A DNA stretch of 64,000 bases from Orlajensenia leifsoniae (GTDB taxonomy: Bacteria > Actinomycetota > Actinomycetes > Actinomycetales > Microbacteriaceae), in the NCBI RefSeq assembly GCF_004570845.1, contig NZ_SPQZ01000003.1, forward strand, positions 124,001-188,000. Reading direction: 5' to 3'. A program made the translations under genes and the position numbers. The notes beneath the pieces are model-generated. The model worked only from the letters and a program-made list of their open reading frames with translations. It did not search any database and was not told the DNA's origin. Positions 8,404 through 17,210 of the stretch are shown piece by piece. The stretch's first letter is position 1, and each line of letters starts with the position of its first letter.

Positions 8404-9108
8404 TCAGCCCAGCGGTTCGATCAGGGTCGGGTCGGCAGGGTCCACCGTGCGGGTGTTGTTCACCTTGGGGTCGACCTCGAACGTGGTGATGGTGGCGGCC
8501 ACCTTCTCGGACTCCGCGTCGAGCAGGGCGAGAAGGTGCTCCTTGCCCCCGTCGTCGAGCTTCACGGGCGCGAGGTACTCGTCCCAGACGTCGCGCTCGA
8601 GGAAGACCGGCATCCGATCGTGGATCTCGCCGGAGGCATCCCGAGCCGCCCGGGTGATGATGGCCGTCGACACCACCCACTCGTCGTCGACCTTGCGGGC
8701 CGTCGCGAGGCCGGCCGCCGCGAGCAGGTTCCCCGGACCCTGGATGAAGTGCGCCCGCTTGTGTCCCGGCTCGCCCTCCCATTCGTAGTAGCCGCGCATC
8801 GGCACGATGCATCGCGAGCCGGTGAAGGCGCCCTTCCACATGCCGTTCGTGGCCACGGTCTCGATGCGGGCGTTGAAGTTGGGGCGCTTCGAGTCCTTGA
8901 TGAACGAGGGATGGAAGTCCCACACGGCCGGCTCGATGCTGCGCGTGATCTCCCCGGTGTCGTGATGCTGGCGCTCGCGCACGATGGGCACGACGTCGGT
9001 CGGCGCGATCGAGTACGTCGGACGCCAGTCCCTGTAGTCGTTGCCCTGAGCCACGAATTCCTGGATGAGTTCATCGACTTTCGCGTCGTTGGCGAATCTT
9101 CCGCACAT
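8404..9108 (-). CDS. SRAP / YedK-HMCES family abasic-site processing protein
   Basis: 234 aa. The protein begins MCGRF; in this family the initiator Met is removed and Cys2 forms a stable thiazolidine link to abasic sites in single-stranded DNA. The other conserved features are present: NFNAR (Asn), RGYYEW (Glu) and EIHDRMPV (His). The ATG at 9108 is fixed by the need for Cys at position 2, so the upstream extension to 9180 is rejected. It is involved in DNA damage tolerance. Neighbours are unrelated. Confidence 0.93.
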   Translation of the reverse strand: MCGRFANDAKVDELIQEFVAQGNDYRDWRPTYSIAPTDVVPIVRERQHHDTGEITRSIEPAVWDFHPSFIKDSKRPNFNARIETVATNGMWKGAFTGSRCIVPMRGYYEWEGEPGHKRAHFIQGPGNLLAAAGLATARKVDDEWVVSTAIITRAARDASGEIHDRMPVFLERDVWDEYLAPVKLDDGGKEHLLALLDAESEKVAATITTFEVDPKVNNTRTVDPADPTLIEPLG

Positions 9109-9198
9109 GCCGCCAGTCTGTACGACATCCGGATGCCGGCACCAGTGCCCGCCCGCCACGTGTGGCGAACGGATGCCCACGCCGGGGCGGAGAGCGCG

Positions 9199-9930
9199 CT
9201 ACGCGACCCTGGAGCGCGCCACGTAGACCGTGTTCGACGACGTGCCGCCGGTGATCGGGTTCGCGAAGTCGACGATGTGCGCCACGGGATCGACGAAGAC
9301 GCGCTCCATCGTCGCCAGGAACTCCTCGTCGGGCGGATCATCCGACCACAGCGCGAAGACGCCGCCGTCGACGAGGTGCCGGGCGAGGGCCTGCAGGCCG
9401 GGCACCGTGTAGAGGTCGGCATGACTCGGGTCGAGCTGATGCCGCGGCGAGTGGTCGACATCGAGCAGGATGGCGTCCCAGCGGGCGTCGTCGTCGCCGG
9501 GCGGACGGCGCATCAGCGCGAAGAAGTCGTCGAGCACGAGGCTGGTGCGGGCATCCGTCGTCAGCGAGGTCGAGACAGGCAGCAGACCGGCCTCGTGCCA
9601 GGCGATGACGGCGGGCATGGTGTCGATGACTGTCAGCGCGCGCACCCGCGGATCGCGCAAAGCCGCGATGGCCGTGTAGCCCAACCCCAGCCCGCCCACG
9701 AGCACGTCGAGCGATGCCGCCTCCTCGCCGACGGATGCCGCGAGCCCGAGAGCAGCCAACTCCTCCTCCGCGACGGTGAACAGGCTCGACATCAGGTACT
9801 CGTCGCCGAGCTTCACCTCGAAGACCTCCACCCCGAGCGACGGCTCGACGCGACGCCGCAGGCTCAGGTCTCCCATCGCGGTCTGCTGCCAGTCGATCTC
9901 CTCGAAGCGTGCGCTCATCGTGCTCATCAT
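9199..9930 (-). CDS. Spermidine-synthase-like, SAM-binding-fold protein
   Basis: 243 aa. The Rossmann-type nucleotide-binding stretch VLVGGLGLGYTA (about 76-87), followed by an acidic residue after the next strand (TVIDTMPAV) and DAILLDVDHSP, matches spermidine synthases and related class I methyltransferase folds. It lacks an obvious full polyamine site, and many actinobacterial members have unknown substrates. ATG 9930 is preferred for its GGAGGGGAG ribosome site. Divergent from the lipoprotein gene starting at 9978. Confidence 0.78.
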   Translation of the reverse strand: MMSTMSARFEEIDWQQTAMGDLSLRRRVEPSLGVEVFEVKLGDEYLMSSLFTVAEEELAALGLAASVGEEAASLDVLVGGLGLGYTAIAALRDPRVRALTVIDTMPAVIAWHEAGLLPVSTSLTTDARTSLVLDDFFALMRRPPGDDDARWDAILLDVDHSPRHQLDPSHADLYTVPGLQALARHLVDGGVFALWSDDPPDEEFLATMERVFVDPVAHIVDFANPITGGTSSNTVYVARSRVA

Positions 9931-9965
9931 CCTCCACTCCCCTCCGGCGCGCTGGCACCGCCCCT

Positions 9966-9971
9966 TAGGCT
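9966..9971 (+). promoter_or_regulatory. -10 box TAGGCT of a probably leaderless message
   Basis: TAGGCT followed by six bases and then the ATG at 9978. Transcription would begin at or beside the start codon, and no ribosome site is visible. Confidence 0.5.
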
Positions 9972-9977
9972 CGACAC

Positions 9978-10676
9978 ATGGTCCCGGCATCCGTACGGCT
10001 CATCATCGGCGCACTGGCCGCCATCCTGGCGATCGCGGCGAGCGGATGCAGCCCTGAGCCCGCGCCTCGGTCGCAGTCGGCGGACGCCGCACTCGCACCC
10101 GCAACCTCACCGGCGGTCGACCCGCACGAGGAAGCCGTTCCGGTCGCGGGCACCCTCACCGCATCGGGGTGCATCACCTTCGACGAGTCCGGCAGCCAGA
10201 CCTGGTCGGGGACGGCGGGTTCTGCCATCGGACCTCTCGGCGATGCTCTGCAGACGCTGGCCGACGCCCACCAGGACCAGGTCGCGGGGGTCGCGTACTG
10301 CTCCGACTACTCCGGGGTGGCCATCTTCGTGGCCTCACCCGATGCTGCCCTGCTCGCGGCGATCGACGGGATCGCAGCCGACAATGGCGATCTCGCAGTC
10401 GAGGTGCAGGAGGTGGCGGCGCCGCTGTCGGAGCTCCTGCCTCTGGTCACCGTCGTGATGGGCAGCTCCGCGCTGGAGGGCAGCGTCACCGGCGGCGGAC
10501 CCGACGTGTACACCGGAGGGCTGCGGATCTTCGTCGACGACGAACACTGGCCGCTCGATGAAGACCTGCGCGAGCGCGTCGAGACGGTGGTGCGCACCGC
10601 GCACGGATCGGATCTGCCGCTCCGATACGAGGAAGCCGGAGAGGCAGGAGATCTGCCAGCACCCGCACCACGGTGA
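9978..10676 (+). CDS. Predicted lipoprotein of unknown function
   Basis: 232 aa. N-terminal lipoprotein signal with lipobox AASGC (Cys24), then a low-complexity Pro/Ala linker (about 26-58) and a mature domain with a Cys pair (ASGCITF, AYCSDY) that could form a disulfide. The C-terminal half has alternating hydrophobic segments (LVTVVMGSSAL, GLRIFVDDEHW). No family recognised. It lacks a ribosome site but has TAGGCT exactly six bases before the ATG, suggesting leaderless translation. Confidence 0.72.
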   Translation: MVPASVRLIIGALAAILAIAASGCSPEPAPRSQSADAALAPATSPAVDPHEEAVPVAGTLTASGCITFDESGSQTWSGTAGSAIGPLGDALQTLADAHQDQVAGVAYCSDYSGVAIFVASPDAALLAAIDGIAADNGDLAVEVQEVAAPLSELLPLVTVVMGSSALEGSVTGGGPDVYTGGLRIFVDDEHWPLDEDLRERVETVVRTAHGSDLPLRYEEAGEAGDLPAPAPR

Positions 10677-10754
10677 CCGAGTGACGAGGAGGACATCGCG
10701 CGGCGCGAGACACGAAATCCCCGCCTCAGAAACGCATTCTGATCGGGGATTCTG

Positions 10755-10843
10755 CGGAGACGGAGGGATTTGAACCCTCGGTACCCTTTCGGGTACTCCA
10801 CCTTAGCAGGGTGGTGCACTAGGCCGAACTATGCGACGTCTCC
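10755..10843 (-). tRNA. tRNA-Ser(GCT)
   Basis: 89-base class II tRNA. Acceptor GGAGACG pairs with CGTCTCC; anticodon stem CCACC/GGTGG holds loop CTGCTAA, anticodon GCT; a long variable arm (GTACCC-GAAA-GGGTAC) marks a serine tRNA; T arm GAGGGTTCAAATCCCTC. The 3' CCA is not encoded. Confidence 0.96.
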
Positions 10844-10935
10844 TGAGTGCTCGCGAGCGAACACACCTCAGCAATCATAACCGCACATCGGCCCACGCCA
10901 GAATCGCAGGCGCCAGCCGTCGCGTGAAGGTCCGG

Positions 10936-12090
10936 CTAGGGCGAGATCGACAGGAAGATGAAGGCGGCGAAGATCACCAGGTGCACCCCGCCCTGGAGTC
11001 GGGTGGCGCGCCCCGGCACGAGGGTGAGGATGCTCACCAGCAGCGTGAGCACGAGCAGCACGATCTGTGTGGAGCCGAGGCCGAGAGCCAGCGGGCCCGC
11101 GATGAAGAACGAGGCGACGGCCATGGCCGGGATGGTGAGCCCGATGCTCGCCATCGCCGAACCGAGCGCCAGGTTGAAGCTGGTCTGCATCTTGTTCTGG
11201 CGCGCCGACCGCACGGCGGCGATGCCCTCGGGCAGCAGCACGAGGAGCGCGATGACCACGCCGACGAAGGAGGGCGGGAAGCCGACGGCGGCGACCCCCG
11301 CCTCGATGGAGGGCGACTCGAGCTTCGCGAGCCCGACGACGGCGACGAGCGACACGAGGAGGAGGGCGAGGCTGATGAGTGCCTCGCGCCGCGACGGCGT
11401 GCTGTCGTGCTCGTGCGCATCCGCCGCCCGGCGCTTCTCGCCCTCGGTCGCGACGGGCACGAACATCTCGCGGTAGCCGACGGTCTGGGCAGCGACGAAC
11501 ATGCCGTAGAGCACGACGGAGGCTATGGCGACGAAGATCAGTTGCGGCGGGCTGAAGACGGGACCCTGCGTCGAGGTGAAGGTCGGCAGTACGAGGCAGA
11601 GCGTCGCGAGGGCGACGACCGTCGCCAGGGCGCCGCCGGTGCCCTCGGCGTTGAACTTCACCGGACCGTGCTTGAACGCGCCCAGGAGGAGCGAGATGCC
11701 CACGATGCCGTTCAGGGTGATCATGATGGCCGCGAACACCGTGTCCCTGGCCAGGGTCTCGGACCCCTCGCCGCCGGCGGTGACCAGCGTGATGATGAGC
11801 GACACCTCGATGACGGTCACCGACACCGCGAGGATGAGCGACCCGAACGGCTCCCCCACTGCATGAGCGAGCACCTCGGCGTGGTGCACGGCGGCGAGCA
11901 CCACGGCCGCCAGCACGACGGCGATCAGGGCGACCACGATGCCGTTGAGGTCGCGACCCCATCCGGCGACCAGCAGCACGACGCCGAGGATGGGAACGAC
12001 GATCGGGAGCCAGCGCTGCAGGCGTCCGGGCTCAGCGGCTCCGGTCGATGGCGTGTCGGGGGTCTCGGTGTCGGGAGCCGGGGATGTCAT
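10936..12090 (-). CDS. ChaA-type calcium/cation:proton antiporter
   Basis: 384 aa membrane protein of the CaCA family, exchanging Ca2+ (or Na+/K+) for protons across the cytoplasmic membrane. About eleven hydrophobic segments in two halves carry the paired alpha-repeats: GEPFGSLILAVSVTVIEV near residue 80 and LPEGIAAVRSAR with NLALGSAMASIGLT near 300. A charged cytoplasmic loop (EGEKRRAADAHEHDS) divides the halves. The ATG at 12090 gives a 30-residue soluble N-tail and has GAAGGCGG upstream. It follows the LCP gene by 25 bases on the same strand. Confidence 0.88.
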   Translation of the reverse strand: MTSPAPDTETPDTPSTGAAEPGRLQRWLPIVVPILGVVLLVAGWGRDLNGIVVALIAVVLAAVVLAAVHHAEVLAHAVGEPFGSLILAVSVTVIEVSLIITLVTAGGEGSETLARDTVFAAIMITLNGIVGISLLLGAFKHGPVKFNAEGTGGALATVVALATLCLVLPTFTSTQGPVFSPPQLIFVAIASVVLYGMFVAAQTVGYREMFVPVATEGEKRRAADAHEHDSTPSRREALISLALLLVSLVAVVGLAKLESPSIEAGVAAVGFPPSFVGVVIALLVLLPEGIAAVRSARQNKMQTSFNLALGSAMASIGLTIPAMAVASFFIAGPLALGLGSTQIVLLVLTLLVSILTLVPGRATRLQGGVHLVIFAAFIFLSISP

Positions 12091-12115
12091 CGGTCGGTGC
12101 CGCCTTCGGATCGAA

Positions 12116-13402
12116 CTACTGGTCGTCGAGTGTGCGACCGCTCGAGCAGGTGTACTGCCCGGCCGTCTGGCCCTTCGCATCGAGCTCGGTCTTGGTCGTG
12201 GGGGTCTTCGTCGGTGCCGGGGCCTCGGTCGACGGCTCCGGATCCGCCGCGGGTTCCTCGGTCGCCTCCGGCTCCTCGGTCGCTGCGGGCTCCTCGGTCG
12301 CCGGGGCGTTCGGGTCGGCGACGGATCCGCCGGTGTCACCTGTGAGCGCGATCGGCTGGTCGGCCAGCAGCGCCGCGTTGAGGGCGGCCGCCGGCTCCTC
12401 GAGCGGCTCGACGCCACCCTCGGTGCTTCCCGTCGGGTACTGCACGAACACCACGTTGTTCAGGTCGATGTCCTTGAGCGCCATGGCGATGGAGACCATC
12501 GTGTCCATGTTCTGCAGGCTGTTCGACAGCTTCATGTTGCTGAGGGCGGCCTTCGCGAGCGAGTAGAGCTTCACCGGGTTGGTGAGGGTGTCGGCGCTCT
12601 TGATGGTGCGCACCAGAGACGACAGGAAGACCTGCTGGTTCGAGATGCGGGTCAGGTCGCTGCCGTCGCCGACGCCGTGGCGGGTACGCAGGAACTGCAG
12701 GGCCGCGAGGCCGGAGAGAGTGTGCTCACCGGGGTCGAGGTAGGTGTCGGTGTGGTCGTCCTCGATGCGCTCGGCGACGCAGACGGGGACTCCGCCGACG
12801 GCATCCGACATCGCGATGACGCCGTTGAACTGCACCTCGGCCGCGAACGGGATGGAGAGGCCGGTGAGCTGCTCGACCGTGAGCACTGTGCAGGCCAGTC
12901 CGCCGTAGCCGAGAGTGGTGTTGATCTTCTGGCTGCTCATCGCGTCGAAGGTGCCGCCGTTGGGGTCGGGGCACTCGGGGATGGGAACGAACATGTCACG
13001 GGGGAAGCTGATGACGGAGGCGCTGGAGTGGTCCTGCGCGATGTGGAGCAGCATGGTGACGTCGTTCAGGTCACCGCTCTCCTCCCCGTAGCCGTCGCCC
13101 TGGCCCTCGCGGCTGTCGCTGCCGACGAGGAGCACGTTCGCTCCGCCGTCGATGGCGCCGATCTGCGGGATGGCGCCGAGGGTCTTCTCGTTCTCGAGCG
13201 TGACGCCGGGGCTCACCGCCGAGGCGAGGCTCAGGCCGGCGATCCCCACGACGGAGAGTCCCGCGACGAACACGACCGCCATCGCGGCGGCGAGCGCCTT
13301 GAACGCCGTCGCCGTGGCGCTGGACCGCTTGAGTCGTCCATGCCGAGCCACGCCCGGAGTCTTCGCGGACCGGCGGGAGTGATGGCGAAGATCGTCGCTC
13401 AC
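12116..13402 (-). CDS. LytR-CpsA-Psr (LCP) family cell-wall polymer ligase
   Basis: 428 aa. LCP enzymes transfer wall polymers from undecaprenyl-phosphate to peptidoglycan outside the membrane. A basic cytoplasmic tail and one membrane segment (about 30-62) precede the LCP domain, with GSDSR, SFPRDMFV and the Arg-rich RTRHGVGDGSDLTRISNQQ motif that binds the phosphate head group. The C-terminal 90 residues are a repetitive Thr/Glu/Pro tail (EEPAATEEPEATEEP) with one terminal Cys region, probably a wall-spanning spacer. GTG 13402 has GAGAGGAAC upstream. Confidence 0.9.
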   Translation of the reverse strand: MSDDLRHHSRRSAKTPGVARHGRLKRSSATATAFKALAAAMAVVFVAGLSVVGIAGLSLASAVSPGVTLENEKTLGAIPQIGAIDGGANVLLVGSDSREGQGDGYGEESGDLNDVTMLLHIAQDHSSASVISFPRDMFVPIPECPDPNGGTFDAMSSQKINTTLGYGGLACTVLTVEQLTGLSIPFAAEVQFNGVIAMSDAVGGVPVCVAERIEDDHTDTYLDPGEHTLSGLAALQFLRTRHGVGDGSDLTRISNQQVFLSSLVRTIKSADTLTNPVKLYSLAKAALSNMKLSNSLQNMDTMVSIAMALKDIDLNNVVFVQYPTGSTEGGVEPLEEPAAALNAALLADQPIALTGDTGGSVADPNAPATEEPAATEEPEATEEPAADPEPSTEAPAPTKTPTTKTELDAKGQTAGQYTCSSGRTLDDQ

Positions 13403-13442
13403 ACAGTTCCTCTCGGTAGTCGGTTGCCTCGTCGTTGTCGTG

Positions 13443-13527
13443 CGGAGGGCGTGGGATTCGAACCCACGAGACATCTCTGCCCACCAGTTTTCAAGACTGG
13501 CTCCATCGGCCGCTCGGACAGCCCTCC
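13443..13527 (-). tRNA. tRNA-Ser(TGA)
   Basis: 85-base class II tRNA. Acceptor GGAGGGC/GCCCTCC, anticodon stem CCAGT/ACTGG with loop CTTGAAA (anticodon TGA), long variable arm, T arm CGTGGGTTCGAATCCCACG. It lies just upstream of the LCP gene and in the same orientation as serS. Confidence 0.96.
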
Positions 13528-13685
13528 ATGTTCATCCCGGGCGCATTCGCCTGGGCGGATGCGGGTGGCTCGAAACGAACAGGGCTTGATTCTAGCCGAT
13601 GGCAGTGTTCGACAGACTCCCAGACCTACCTGCGAAGGCTCTGCATGAGTGCCGTGGAAACGCCCGTTGATCAGCATCCGCAGAT

Positions 13686-13715
13686 GACGGATGCCGCCGA
13701 GGGCACGCATCCGTC
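13686..13715. terminator. Stem-loop made of an inverted GACGGATGC pair
   Basis: GACGGATGC (13686-13694) and GCATCCGTC (13707-13715) form a perfect 9-base stem with a 12-base loop, 12 bases past the stop codon of the HAD gene. It is probably a terminator. The arms are the frequent CGGATGCC-type oligomer. Confidence 0.6.
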
Positions 13716-13727
13716 ACCCGAAAGGGG

Positions 13728-14570
13728 TCAGCCCTCGAATGTCTCCAGTGCCCGCGCGAGGCCGTCTTCGTGGACAGAACCGGTGATCTCGGTGGCCACG
13801 TCCTTCACCTCGTCCGGCGCCTGTCCCATGGCCACGGCGCGTCCTTCGACGCCGGCCCAGCGGAACATGTCGATGTCGTTGCGCCCGTCCCCGGCCGCGA
13901 ACACCCGCGACCGCGGGATGCCGAGTCGCTCGCGCACGCGCTCGAGGCCCGTGGCCTTGTTCACGCCGTCAGGGGCGATGTCGAGCCAGGCCGTCCAGCC
14001 GATGGCGTAGGTCACCTGGTGCAGGCCCATGCCCTCGACGATGGAGAGGAACTCCTCGAGATCGTGGTCGGGCGAGACCACGACGACGCGGGTGGCGGGC
14101 TGCTCGGAGAGCTGCTCGAAGGTCGCCAGCCGCGCGTTCTCGAGGTTCCACTCGGTCATGCCGTTGGTATAGAGCCGGAACCCGAGGGGGTCCTCGACCA
14201 TGAACCGTCCGGTCGGCAGGTGCGTGCGGATGCGCTCGAGCACGGGGCCGGGATCGAAGGTCTCCACGTGGGCGCGTCGGTAGCCGTCGGGCTCGGCCTC
14301 ATCGCGCTCCATGACGAGAGCGCCGTTGGAGCACACCACGAACTCCGGGGCCAGCCCGAGGTCGTCGAGCACGGTCTTGGACGCCGACCAGCTGCGCCCC
14401 GTGGCGAGGGTGACCTCGTGACCGAGCTGCTGCACGCGCACGATCTCGTCGCGCACCGCAGCGCTCAGGGTCTCGTCCTCGTGCAGGACCGTGCCATCGA
14501 CGTCGAGGGCGATGAGCCATCGTTCGGATGCTGCCACGGGGGTGATGTCGTCGTCGCTCGCGGCGCTCAT
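13728..14570 (-). CDS. HAD-superfamily phosphatase (Cof type)
   Basis: 280 aa. Motif [10 protein letters not shown] supplies the nucleophile and acid aspartates, motif II is TLATGRS, and the C-terminal motif is [12 protein letters not shown]. The C2-type cap lies between. The protein would dephosphorylate a small metabolite, perhaps a sugar phosphate. The ATG at 14570 overlaps the serS stop by four bases (ATGA), implying translational coupling. The frame continues to 15083 only as a shadow of serS. Confidence 0.88.
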   Translation of the reverse strand: MSAASDDDITPVAASERWLIALDVDGTVLHEDETLSAAVRDEIVRVQQLGHEVTLATGRSWSASKTVLDDLGLAPEFVVCSNGALVMERDEAEPDGYRRAHVETFDPGPVLERIRTHLPTGRFMVEDPLGFRLYTNGMTEWNLENARLATFEQLSEQPATRVVVVSPDHDLEEFLSIVEGMGLHQVTYAIGWTAWLDIAPDGVNKATGLERVRERLGIPRSRVFAAGDGRNDIDMFRWAGVEGRAVAMGQAPDEVKDVATEITGSVHEDGLARALETFEG

Positions 14571-15838
14571 CGGCGCGTGGCCGGCTCGAGGATCTCGAGG
14601 CCGCCGAGATAGGGCCGCAGCGCCTCCGGCACCCGCACGGAGCCATCCTCCAACTGGTGCGTCTCGAGGATGGCGACGATCCAGCGCGTGGTCGCGAGGG
14701 TGCCGTTGAGCGTGGCGACGGGTGCGGTCTTGCCGCTCTCGGTGCGGTAGCGGGTGTCGAGGCGACGGGCCTGGAACGTGGTGCAGTTGCTCGTGGACGT
14801 GAGCTCGCGGTAGGCGTTCTGCGTGGGCACCCAGGCCTCCACGTCGAACTTGCGGGCGGCGCTGGAGCCCAGGTCGCCGGCAGCGGTGTCGATCACGCGG
14901 TAGCTGAGGCCGAGCGACTGCAGCATCTCCTCCTGCAGCGAGAGCAGGCGGGCGTGCTCCGCCTCGGCTGCGTCGGGCCTGATGTAGCAGAACATCTCGA
15001 GCTTGTTGAACTGGTGCACGCGGATGATGCCGCGGGTGTCCTTGCCGTGGCTGCCGGCCTCGCTGCGGTAGCAGGTGCTCCAACCGGCGTAGCGCAGCGG
15101 CCCCTTCTCCACGTCGATGATCTCGTCGGAGTGGTAGCCGGCGAGCGCCACCTCGCTGGTGCCGGTGAGGTAGAGGTCCTCCTTGGGGAGGTGGTAGACC
15201 TCGTCGGAGTGGGCGCCGAGGAAGCCGGTGCCCTGCATGATCTCGGGCTTGACCAACGTGGGCGTGATGAGCGGGATGAAACCGGCGGCCATCGCCCGGT
15301 CGAGCGCCATGTTCATGAGGGCGATCTCGAGGCGGGCGCCGATGCCCTTCAGGTAGTAGAAGCGGGCGCCGCTCACCTTGGCGCCGCGACCCATGTCGAT
15401 GGCGTCGAGGATCTCGCCGATCTCGAGGTGATCGCGCGCCGGGAAGTCGAACGTGGGGATCTCGCCGACCTCGCGCAGGGTGACGAAGTCGTCCTCGCCA
15501 CCGGCCGGGACGCCGTCGATGATGACGTTGCCGATGCCCCTCACGATCTCGTCGAAGCGGGCAGCGGCATCCGTCGCCGTCTGGTTCGCCTCCTTGACCC
15601 GGGCGGCGAGCTGCTGCACCTCGGCGACGAGCGCCTTCTTCTCGTCGGGGGCCGCCTGGGCGACGCGCTTGCCGAACGCGTTCTGCTCGGCGCGCAGCCG
15701 CTCGAATTCGGAGATCGCCGCGCGACGGATGCCGTCGGCCTCGAGGGCGGCGTCGACGAGGGCCGGGGAATCGCCGCGGGCCTCCTGCGAGGCCTTGATG
15801 ACGGCAGGGTGGTCGCGGAGGAGTACGGGATCGATCAC
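14567..15838 (-). CDS. serS: Seryl-tRNA synthetase
   Basis: 423 aa class II synthetase that charges tRNA-Ser in the cytoplasm. The N-terminal coiled-coil arm (about 25-105) that grips the long variable arm is followed by the catalytic domain, with TPTLVKPE, the TGTSEVAL substrate loop, motif 2 [22 protein letters not shown] and motif 3 [18 protein letters not shown] 15838 starts at VIDPVLL, the usual SerRS N-terminus, and is preceded by TAGACT with a 7-base gap, suggesting a leaderless transcript. Two serine tRNA genes follow within 5 kb on the same strand. Confidence 0.97.
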   Translation of the reverse strand: MIDPVLLRDHPAVIKASQEARGDSPALVDAALEADGIRRAAISEFERLRAEQNAFGKRVAQAAPDEKKALVAEVQQLAARVKEANQTATDAAARFDEIVRGIGNVIIDGVPAGGEDDFVTLREVGEIPTFDFPARDHLEIGEILDAIDMGRGAKVSGARFYYLKGIGARLEIALMNMALDRAMAAGFIPLITPTLVKPEIMQGTGFLGAHSDEVYHLPKEDLYLTGTSEVALAGYHSDEIIDVEKGPLRYAGWSTCYRSEAGSHGKDTRGIIRVHQFNKLEMFCYIRPDAAEAEHARLLSLQEEMLQSLGLSYRVIDTAAGDLGSSAARKFDVEAWVPTQNAYRELTSTSNCTTFQARRLDTRYRTESGKTAPVATLNGTLATTRWIVAILETHQLEDGSVRVPEALRPYLGGLEILEPATRR

Positions 15839-15845
15839 GGTCGTC

Positions 15846-15851
15846 AGTCTA
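15846..15851 (-). promoter_or_regulatory. -10 box TAGACT of serS, probably leaderless
   Basis: TAGACT lies seven bases before the serS GTG on the minus strand; no ribosome site is visible. Confidence 0.5.
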
Positions 15852-15939
15852 CAATCGCGCACCTTCGCACCGGTTTCGCGCGGGGCTGCAGCGAAGGAGA
15901 CCGAGCCCGCTCACCCGACGCATCCCCGACACCATGCAA

Positions 15940-15945
15940 TACGGT
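15940..15945 (+). promoter_or_regulatory. -10 box TACGGT of the diacylglycerol kinase gene
   Basis: TACGGT lies seven bases before the ATG at 15953, a leaderless arrangement. GGTGGGA within it could alternatively act as a ribosome site. Confidence 0.4.
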
Positions 15946-15952
15946 GGGACGC

Positions 15953-16945
15953 ATGTCATCGCCCGAACCCCGGACCCCCCGGGCGGCCGTGATCGTGAAC
16001 CCGACCAAGGTCGATCCGGCGGTCCTCCGGGCAGTCGTCGCGCGGCATTCGGACTGGCACGGCTGGGCGGATCCGCTCTGGCTGGAGACCACGGTCGAGG
16101 ACCCGGGCGGCGTGGTCGCTGCCCAGGCCGTCGAGGCCGGGGTGACTGTCGTTCTCGCTGCCGGCGGCGACGGGACCGTACGCGCCGTCGCAGCCGCCCT
16201 GCGAGGAACCGGCATCCCGCTCACCCTCGTGCCCTCGGGTACCGGCAACCTCCTCGCCCGCAATCTCGAGCTGCCTCTGGGCGACCTCGAGTACTCGGTG
16301 CGCCTCGCCTTCGAGGGCACGGAACGACCCATGGACGTGGGCATAACCTCCGTCGTCACGGTGGATGGTGCATCCGAGGACCACGCCTTCGTCGTGATGG
16401 CCGGCCTCGGCCTCGATGCCGACATGATCGCCACCGCCAACCCGGCGCTCAAGAAGAAGGTGGGCTGGCTCGCCTACGTCGACTCGGGCATGCGGGCGCT
16501 GCCGAAGGCCAAGCGCTTCCGCCTGCGGTATGCGATGGGCGACGAGGAGCACCGCCATCACGCCCACATCAGCACCGTGCTCATCGGCAACTGCGGAACG
16601 CTGCCCGGCAACATCCTGCTGTTCCCGGAGGCTCGGATCGACGACGGCATCCTCGACATCGCGATGATGCAGCCCCGCACGCTGTTCGGCTGGCTCGACG
16701 TATGGCGCCGGGTCGCCTGGGAGAACCGTGTCATGCGCCCGTTCGCCTTCGGTCGGCGCATCATCAAGCTGACGGATGCCGCCGCCCCCGCCACGATGAC
16801 CACGATGCGCGGCCCGCGCATCGCCATGCAGCTCGAGGAGCCGCGCTTCTTCGAGCTCGACGGTGACGAGATCGCTGTGATCAGGTCGATGACGGCCTGG
16901 GTCGAGGACGACGCACTCATCGTGATGGTGCCGCCGCTGGTGTAG
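15953..16945 (+). CDS. Diacylglycerol / lipid kinase family protein
   Basis: 330 aa. The DAGK catalytic domain is clear: NPTKVDP near residue 16, GGDGTVRAVA at 71-80 and PSGTGNLLARNL near 100, then a C-terminal beta domain with GNCGTLPGNILLFPEA. It would phosphorylate diacylglycerol or another lipid at the membrane face. It is divergent from serS. The short start fits family N-termini; the open frame extends far upstream only through serS sequence. Confidence 0.9.
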   Translation: MSSPEPRTPRAAVIVNPTKVDPAVLRAVVARHSDWHGWADPLWLETTVEDPGGVVAAQAVEAGVTVVLAAGGDGTVRAVAAALRGTGIPLTLVPSGTGNLLARNLELPLGDLEYSVRLAFEGTERPMDVGITSVVTVDGASEDHAFVVMAGLGLDADMIATANPALKKKVGWLAYVDSGMRALPKAKRFRLRYAMGDEEHRHHAHISTVLIGNCGTLPGNILLFPEARIDDGILDIAMMQPRTLFGWLDVWRRVAWENRVMRPFAFGRRIIKLTDAAAPATMTTMRGPRIAMQLEEPRFFELDGDEIAVIRSMTAWVEDDALIVMVPPLV

Positions 16946-16980
16946 CGCCGCTCGCTCCGCTCGGCCCTCAGCGAGCAGAG
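16946..16980. repeat. Dispersed repeat fragment overlapping a gene end
   Basis: CGCTCGCTCCGCTCGGCCCTCAGCGAGC matches the right half of the composite repeat, also seen near 38.4 and 46.1 kb (the run is given here only by its ends, CGCTCGCTCC and CCCTCAGCGAGC). It covers the stop and last codons of the 80-aa membrane protein. Confidence 0.5.
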
Positions 16981-17210
16981 AAGCGTGCCGCCGCATAGGC
17001 CAGCAGGGCCAGCCCGCTCGCGACGAGCAACACGACGGATGCCGGCAGCACGAGCGTCTGCACGATGCTGATCGCCGCCCAGTCCACCCCCGCGTAGGCC
17101 TCCTGAGTGCGCTGCCCGGGCAGCAGGGCCACGAGCCCGGCAACCCCGACGGCGCAGCCGACGACGCCGACGACGAGACCGGCCCAGAGGGCGCTCAGCC
17201 ACGGATTCAC
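16968..17210 (-). CDS. Small two-helix membrane protein
   Basis: 80 aa with two hydrophobic segments (about 7-31 and 51-74) linked by a short polar loop (PGQRTQEAYAGVDW). Its ATG overlaps the stop of the upstream gene (ATGA), so it is translated together with the larger membrane protein. Family unknown. The last codons lie inside a dispersed repeat fragment. Confidence 0.7.
   Translation of the reverse strand: MNPWLSALWAGLVVGVVGCAVGVAGLVALLPGQRTQEAYAGVDWAAISIVQTLVLPASVVLLVASGLALLAYAAARFSAR

Noticed and set aside
10755-13527. tRNA-Ser genes as integration sites of a mobile element
   Set aside because: No integrase, direct repeat of the tRNA 3' end, or change in base composition is visible next to them.
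15934-16866. 310-codon frame overlapping the diacylglycerol kinase gene
   Set aside because: Arg/Pro-rich shadow in another frame; the kinase frame has all family motifs.
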